This document shows, one piece after another, positions 5,173 through 7,673 of a stretch of DNA of 7,673 bases. Position numbers and translations under genes: made by a program. A model generated the notes under the pieces. The model saw only the letters and a list, made by a program, of their open reading frames with translations. It was not told the origin of the DNA and ran no database searches. The DNA is from an uncultured Oscillibacter sp. (GTDB lineage: Bacteria; Bacillota; Clostridia; Oscillospirales; Oscillospiraceae). Numbering within the stretch: position 1 is the stretch's first letter; each line of letters begins with the position of its first letter. The stretch is from NCBI GenBank assembly GCA_948435975.1, contig CAOJHG010000085.1, positions 1 to 7,673 of the forward strand. Reading direction: 5' to 3'.

Positions 5173-5884
5173 CGTTCCGTCTCCTTTCTCCTGTGAGATT
5201 TATGTGAGGACTTGCCTGGAGCGGGCAGGGCTTTTTCCTCATCCTCCGCGTTCCAGACGTAGATTCCCCTGATTTCTTCTGAATCGGAACCGGGGGGGGG
5301 ACATCCTCCTGGCTGACCGCCGCCCGTATCATGCGCCGCCGCCCGTCCTGAAAAGAGGTGTAGCTGTAGCGGTGCTCCCCCTCCCGATAAGCATGGGGAC
5401 GTGAGGGTTCCCCTCGAAGAAGAGCAAACACCTCAACCGCAAACCTTTCCGCAATGAAGGGAGGCTTGATCCCCTGCTCCAGTTCAGGCCCCAGGCGGTT
5501 GACGTACCGAATCATCTGCCGAATGTCCTTGCATTCGAACTCCGGCGCGCCGTAGCCATACCGCTGGGTGATAAGCGCCCATTTCGTTCTCTCATAGGGG
5601 CAGTCCAGCGAAACCAGAAAATATTTCTCCGCATCCTTATCCAACGGCATAAAGCGCACATCGCCGTAAAACGGGCCAACCGCCGGGGTGTTATCCTTGA
5701 ACCAAACATAGTGGTGGTCCAGGATAAAGGGATCGGTGACGCCCATGACGAGGCGGGCAAGCGTCTGGAGCCTACGGTCGTTCTGAGGATCATAGAAGTC
5801 CTCCCATCCGGCCTGTTCCTCGCTGTCAAATGTTCCGGCCTTGAACCGCTCCTGCCACTGGCGGACAGAAATTTCATTTGGCAT
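5169..5884 (-). CDS. Unknown family, tandem copy 1, frameshifted at a C9 tract
   Basis: ATG 5884 gives MPNEISVRQWQERFKAG, aligned with the starts of the other copies and 6 bases after GTGAGGG; GTG at 5887 is an alternative. The core matches copy 2 closely: TDPFILDHHYVWFKDN, GDVRFMPLD, KYFLVSLD, KWALITQRYGYGAPEFEC, GPELE, PPFIAER, GEHRYSY, SQEDVPP. It lacks about nine residues near 21-35. At nine C in the coding strand (5292-5300) the frame is lost: the literal frame runs on to 4928 as a 318-residue product with an unrelated Arg/Pro-rich end. One base more (or two fewer) restores GSDSEEIRGIYVWNAEDEEKALP and a basic end KETER with TGA at 5169-5171, overlapping the start of copy 2 in the way copy 2 overlaps copy 3. 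Coordinates here give this family-consistent extent. It is a decayed, phase-variable or mis-sequenced gene. Confidence 0.75.
5292..5300. repeat. G9/C9 homopolymer causing a frameshift in copy 1
   Basis: Nine G on the plus strand (nine C in the coding strand), the longest single-base run of G or C in the window, placed at codons ~197-199 of copy 1. The gene length to the expected stop is 719 bases here, two more than a multiple of three; 10 C or 7 C would restore the frame. Runs of this length are known slippage sites in bacterial contingency genes and also a known place for sequencing and assembly error. Confidence 0.85.
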
Positions 5885-5893
5885 CACGATCCC

Positions 5894-6196
5894 TCACCGC
5901 TCCGGCCCACCGCACCGCGGCTTGTTCTTCTGGCTGGATCTGCCATGAGTGCCGTGATCGAGCTTTTGCTCCGGGGCGGGCGGCGTGACAGAGAAGCGGT
6001 CCTGTCCCAGCACCACTCCCAGGTCCCGGCCATTGTCCCATTTAACATGAAAAACGCCACCGTCGTCGATACAATAAAGCATCCCCTTGGTCCCCGGTTC
6101 GATGGGGCGGGGATCATCCACCATCTCATGAAGTTCAACGCGGGAGCCGACCGGATACTGCTCCCGCAAATGCTCAAGCCATTCCCGGCTGATCAT
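5894..6196 (-). CDS. DUF4314 domain-containing protein (100 aa)
   Basis: Residues ~6-73 match what I know of DUF4314: [57 protein letters not shown]. This is a small SH3-like beta-barrel pattern ([21 protein letters not shown]). The domain is common in Clostridia ICEs and phages; the function is not established. The C-terminal ~27 residues are polar, basic and probably disordered. I chose ATG 6196 because AGGGAGGT (6203-6210) precedes it; the frame stays open to 6340 but that part lies in the ParB gene. The start lies inside the ParB gene, overlapping its last 23 bases, which implies coupled translation. Nine bases separate its stop from the ATG of copy 1. Confidence 0.8.
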   Translation of the reverse strand: MISREWLEHLREQYPVGSRVELHEMVDDPRPIEPGTKGMLYCIDDGGVFHVKWDNGRDLGVVLGQDRFSVTPPAPEQKLDHGTHGRSSQKNKPRCGGPER

Positions 6197-7121
6197 CTTC
6201 GCACCTCCCTTCCACAGACAGCATTGCCTCCAGGATGCCGGCGATGGCGGAAAACACCTCCGCCAGTTCACGGGCCTCCTTGACGCTGTCCTCAATTTCA
6301 TCGGGCCGCATACGGGTGTTTTCCACCCAGATACGGACATTTTCCTCCGTGGGAGTGAGTAGCACGGCCCGCTCGAACGCCTTGCAGAACAGGGCGGCGA
6401 TCTTGCCCCGCCGGTCCGCCTCGGCGTCGATGGCCTGGATGTCCTTTTTCGCTTTCAGTAGCTCCACCGCCTGGGCGGCGGCCTCCTCCCGCTGCTCCTC
6501 CGGCAGCTCCTGGACCTGTTTGGTGATGTTATAGCCCTGGTTCACGGACAGGTCCCCATTGTCCAGAGCCTCCTTCACGGCGGCAGGGGCATGTTCATCA
6601 ATCTGCATGACCTTGCCCATGGTTCGTTCCCCCAGGCCAACGGCCTCCGCCAGCTCTTTGCGGGTATCGACAGGAGGAAGGTTCGGCAATGTTGCCGAAC
6701 CTTCCTCCGAGATTTCGCTGGGACGGTAGGACTGCCCACCAGCGGACATATTTTCTTTTGCCTTAGCCTCAATATCCGGCCTCAGCTTGAGGGCGATCTT
6801 GCCCAGCTCCCACTTCTCCAGGTTGCGGCGGCCACGCTGGTTCTCAATGGCCCAGCGCTTCGCCTCCAGAAGATCCTCAAACGAAAACACCGCCATTTTA
6901 TACGGAATGCCGTGTTTCTCACACAGCCTCTGGCGGTTGTGCCCGTCGACAATCACCATGTCCTCATTGACAATGATGGGAGCGTAACAGCTGTTTTTCA
7001 GCAGGTCCGCCTCCAGGGCGGCGAGCTGCTCCCCCGTGAGAGGGGGGAGCAGTTCCGCCATTTCCGGCAGCACTACCGGCGTCCGGTCTGTGCTGCCGTA
7101 TTCGACGCCTGTGTTCCGCAT
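6174..7121 (-). CDS. ParB/Spo0J-like DNA-binding protein (315 aa)
   Basis: The N-terminal ParB/sulfiredoxin-type domain spans ~15-100, with [39 protein letters not shown] (DGHNR at 59-63, in the place of the GHRR-type motif) and then [12 protein letters not shown] helix-turn-helix follows ([24 protein letters not shown], ~152-175), then a helical, acidic C-terminal half with [21 protein letters not shown]. Spo0J/ParB proteins bind parS sites and use CTP; the CTP-binding GERR-type sequence is changed here, so this may be one of the divergent ICE ParB-like proteins acting as regulator or maintenance factor. No ParA is in the window. The ATG at 7121 shares one base with the ssb stop (TAATG) and has only a weak ribosome binding site, so it likely depends on ssb translation. 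A 36-bp palindrome lies inside the gene. Confidence 0.88.
   Translation of the reverse strand: MRNTGVEYGSTDRTPVVLPEMAELLPPLTGEQLAALEADLLKNSCYAPIIVNEDMVIVDGHNRQRLCEKHGIPYKMAVFSFEDLLEAKRWAIENQRGRRNLEKWELGKIALKLRPDIEAKAKENMSAGGQSYRPSEISEEGSATLPNLPPVDTRKELAEAVGLGERTMGKVMQIDEHAPAAVKEALDNGDLSVNQGYNITKQVQELPEEQREEAAAQAVELLKAKKDIQAIDAEADRRGKIAALFCKAFERAVLLTPTEENVRIWVENTRMRPDEIEDSVKEARELAEVFSAIAGILEAMLSVEGRCEDDQPGMA
6673..6708. repeat. 36-bp near-perfect palindrome inside the parB-like gene
   Basis: Arms of 17 bases (6673-6689 and 6692-6708) are perfect reverse complements around a 2-base centre; the inner half reads TTCGGCAA-tg-TTGCCGAA. It covers codons ~138-150 ([12 protein letters not shown]), the linker between the ParB domain and the helix-turn-helix. 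It could be a DNA-binding site (ParB sites inside parB genes are known, for example in Bacillus spo0J) or an RNA hairpin. Confidence 0.85.
7026..7052. repeat. Inverted repeat in the 5' part of the parB-like gene
   Basis: CTGCTCCCCC (7026-7035) and GGGGGAGCAG (7043-7052) are perfect 10-bp arms with a 7-base loop, in codons ~24-32. In the mRNA this would be a GC-rich hairpin shortly after the ParB start. It may slow translation or be a by-product of codon choice for [11 protein letters not shown]. Confidence 0.55.
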
Positions 7122-7510
7122 TAAGCAACGACTTCACTCTCAGGCATCCCGGCGGCCTCCCGGTTCGCCTCGGCGGCCATGGCGGCGGTGTTCGCCTTCC
7201 TGGGGGAGAGGAACTCCACCTCCGTGCCCTTGATAAGAAAGCCGGGCTGGCGGGAGGGATCATCGTCAAAGGCAATCGTCTCGAAGTCTCCGGCAGCCGC
7301 CAGCTTGCAGCCCTTGTAGGCCATGGCGGCGCAGCGCTCCGCCAGACGGCCCCGGACCTTGATGGAGACAAAATCGGTGAGCTGGGTGCCGTCCTTGGCC
7401 CGGTAGCGCCGGTCCGAGGCAATCCGCAGGATGGCGTAGGGCCTGCCGTCCTCGTGGGCCTTCAGCTCCACGTCGTTGGTCAGATTTCCGGTCGCGGTGA
7501 TTTTCAGCAT
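7121..7510 (-). CDS. ssb: Single-stranded DNA-binding protein (129 aa)
   Basis: An OB-fold SSB over residues 1-101: ITATGNLTNDVELKAHEDGRP, ILRIASDRRYRAKDG, TDFVSIKVRGRLAERCAA, then KGCKLAAAGDFET and FLIKGTEVEFLS, in the order of bacterial SSB strands. It coats single-stranded DNA during replication or after conjugal transfer. The tail (102-129) is short, Ala/Glu rich and ends SEVVA; it lacks the acidic DDDIPF-type tip by which host SSB recruits partner proteins. Start choice: AAGGAG (7518-7523) is seven bases from ATG 7510 but only one from ATG 7516, so 7510 is preferred (two more residues otherwise). It is the head of the coupled block ssb-parB-DUF4314. Confidence 0.9.
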   Translation of the reverse strand: MLKITATGNLTNDVELKAHEDGRPYAILRIASDRRYRAKDGTQLTDFVSIKVRGRLAERCAAMAYKGCKLAAAGDFETIAFDDDPSRQPGFLIKGTEVEFLSPRKANTAAMAAEANREAAGMPESEVVA

Positions 7511-7535
7511 AGACATTCTCCTTATACTATTTATA

Positions 7536-7541
7536 ATTATA
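7536..7541 (-). promoter_or_regulatory. Candidate -10 box upstream of ssb
   Basis: TATAAT on the minus strand within an AT-rich 30-base stretch, about 20 bases before the ssb ribosome binding site. No matching -35 lies 16-18 bases upstream, because that region is a GC-rich hairpin. A promoter here is possible but the AT-rich spacer may be only a leader. Confidence 0.35.
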
Positions 7542-7544
7542 GTT

Positions 7545-7570
7545 GGAGACCCGCCTTTCGACGGGCCTCC
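7545..7570 (-). terminator. Hairpin between the upstream gene and ssb (weak or attenuating terminator)
   Basis: GGAGACCCG (7545-7553) pairs with CGGGCCTCC (7562-7570), nine pairs with one G:U, 8-base loop. On the minus strand it is followed by AACTATAATTAT rather than a T run, so it is a poor intrinsic terminator. It sits 11 bases after the stop of the upstream gene and may stabilise that mRNA end or tune read-through into ssb. Confidence 0.45.
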
Positions 7571-7581
7571 TGGTTGCGGAA

Positions 7582-7673
7582 TCAATATCCGGTGCGGGGC
7601 AGCTTGGGCGCGGGGGTTTTCTTTCCGTAGACGGTGGTCACCCAGCGGCTGACCGCCTGGACCCATACGCCTT
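7582..7673 (-). CDS. C-terminal fragment of an unidentified gene (29+ residues in window)
   Basis: The minus-strand frame entering the window reads GVWVQAVSRWVTTVYG, then KKTPAPKLPRTGY and TGA at 7584-7582. The aromatic/hydrophobic stretch followed by a basic, Pro-rich end looks like a real protein terminus, and it stands directly upstream of ssb in the same direction. Too little is present to name it. LPRTGY resembles a sortase LPxTG motif, but with no hydrophobic segment after it this is not a sorting signal. A competing frame that joins ssb (to 7666) is Gly/Pro/Arg rich and looks spurious. Confidence 0.5.
   Translation of the reverse strand, partial: GVWVQAVSRWVTTVYGKKTPAPKLPRTGY

Noticed and set aside
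4468..5196. Plus-strand frame of 242 codons opposite copy 2
   Set aside because: Shadow of a conserved minus-strand paralogue; no ribosome binding site or domain.
5711..6283. Plus-strand frame of 190 codons across copy 1, DUF4314 and parB
   Set aside because: It crosses three well-supported minus-strand genes and has no start signal.
6591..7124. Plus-strand frame of 177 codons opposite parB
   Set aside because: Antisense shadow of a gene with a clear ParB domain.
7514..7516. ATG 7516 as the ssb start
   Set aside because: Only one base separates it from the AAGGAG ribosome binding site; ATG 7510 has the normal seven-base spacing.
7590..7610. LPRTGY as a sortase sorting signal
   Set aside because: The protein ends directly after it, without the hydrophobic segment and positive tail that a sorting signal needs.
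1..7673. CRISPR array, tRNA, IS element or attachment site
   Set aside because: No regularly spaced repeats, cloverleaf-like sequence, transposase or recombinase motif was seen on either strand.

Overview
The window looks like part of an integrative conjugative element (ICE) or related mobile element from a GC-rich gut Clostridia (Oscillospiraceae/Lachnospiraceae type). This rests on GC-rich coding sequence, strong AAGGAGG-type ribosome binding sites, tightly overlapping genes, and the gene content: an ArdA-type antirestriction protein, an XRE regulator, an orphan D12-class adenine methylase, a ParB-like protein, a DUF4314 protein and a single-stranded DNA-binding protein. No integrase, relaxase, type IV secretion gene or attachment site lies inside the window, so the ICE assignment is inference from content. 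No rRNA, tRNA, IS element or CRISPR array was seen.

Layout. Positions 1-1245 (+) hold the 3' part of a protein built from repeated ArdA-like units; an in-frame TAG at 736-738 cuts off the last unit. A small XRE repressor (1273-1497, -) follows, with a terminator at its end that faces the antirestriction gene. A divergent promoter region at 1498-1640 separates it from a plus-strand group: a 72-residue protein (1641-1859), a strong terminator (1867-1912), a small winged-helix-like protein (1952-2311) and a Dam-like methylase (2308-3297). The methylase tail overlaps convergently with a long minus-strand operon read from right to left: the tail of an unknown gene (7582-7673), ssb (7121-7510), parB-like (6174-7121), DUF4314 (5894-6196), three tandem paralogues of a family I do not recognise (copy 1 at 5169-5884, copy 2 at 4423-5172, copy 3 at 3662-4426), and a 128-residue protein (3279-3665). 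From ssb on, most junctions overlap (TAATG or ATGA types), so translational coupling is likely.

How the genes may work together. ArdA mimics DNA and blocks type I restriction enzymes, and an orphan methylase can mask sites from restriction. SSB protects the single strand after transfer, and ParB-like proteins act in maintenance. This fits the establishment or leading region of a conjugative element. The triplicated family sits in the same operon, so a role in establishment or counter-defence is a reasonable but untested guess.

Most notable points: (i) the triplicated unknown family; (ii) a C9/G9 homopolymer that puts copy 1 out of frame near its 3' end, suggesting phase variation, recent decay or a sequencing error; (iii) a 36-bp near-perfect palindrome inside parB; (iv) the amber codon between ArdA-like units; and (v) an apparent chimeric junction near 3312-3350, where a plus-strand gene start with a good ribosome binding site is abruptly replaced by the end of the minus-strand operon.
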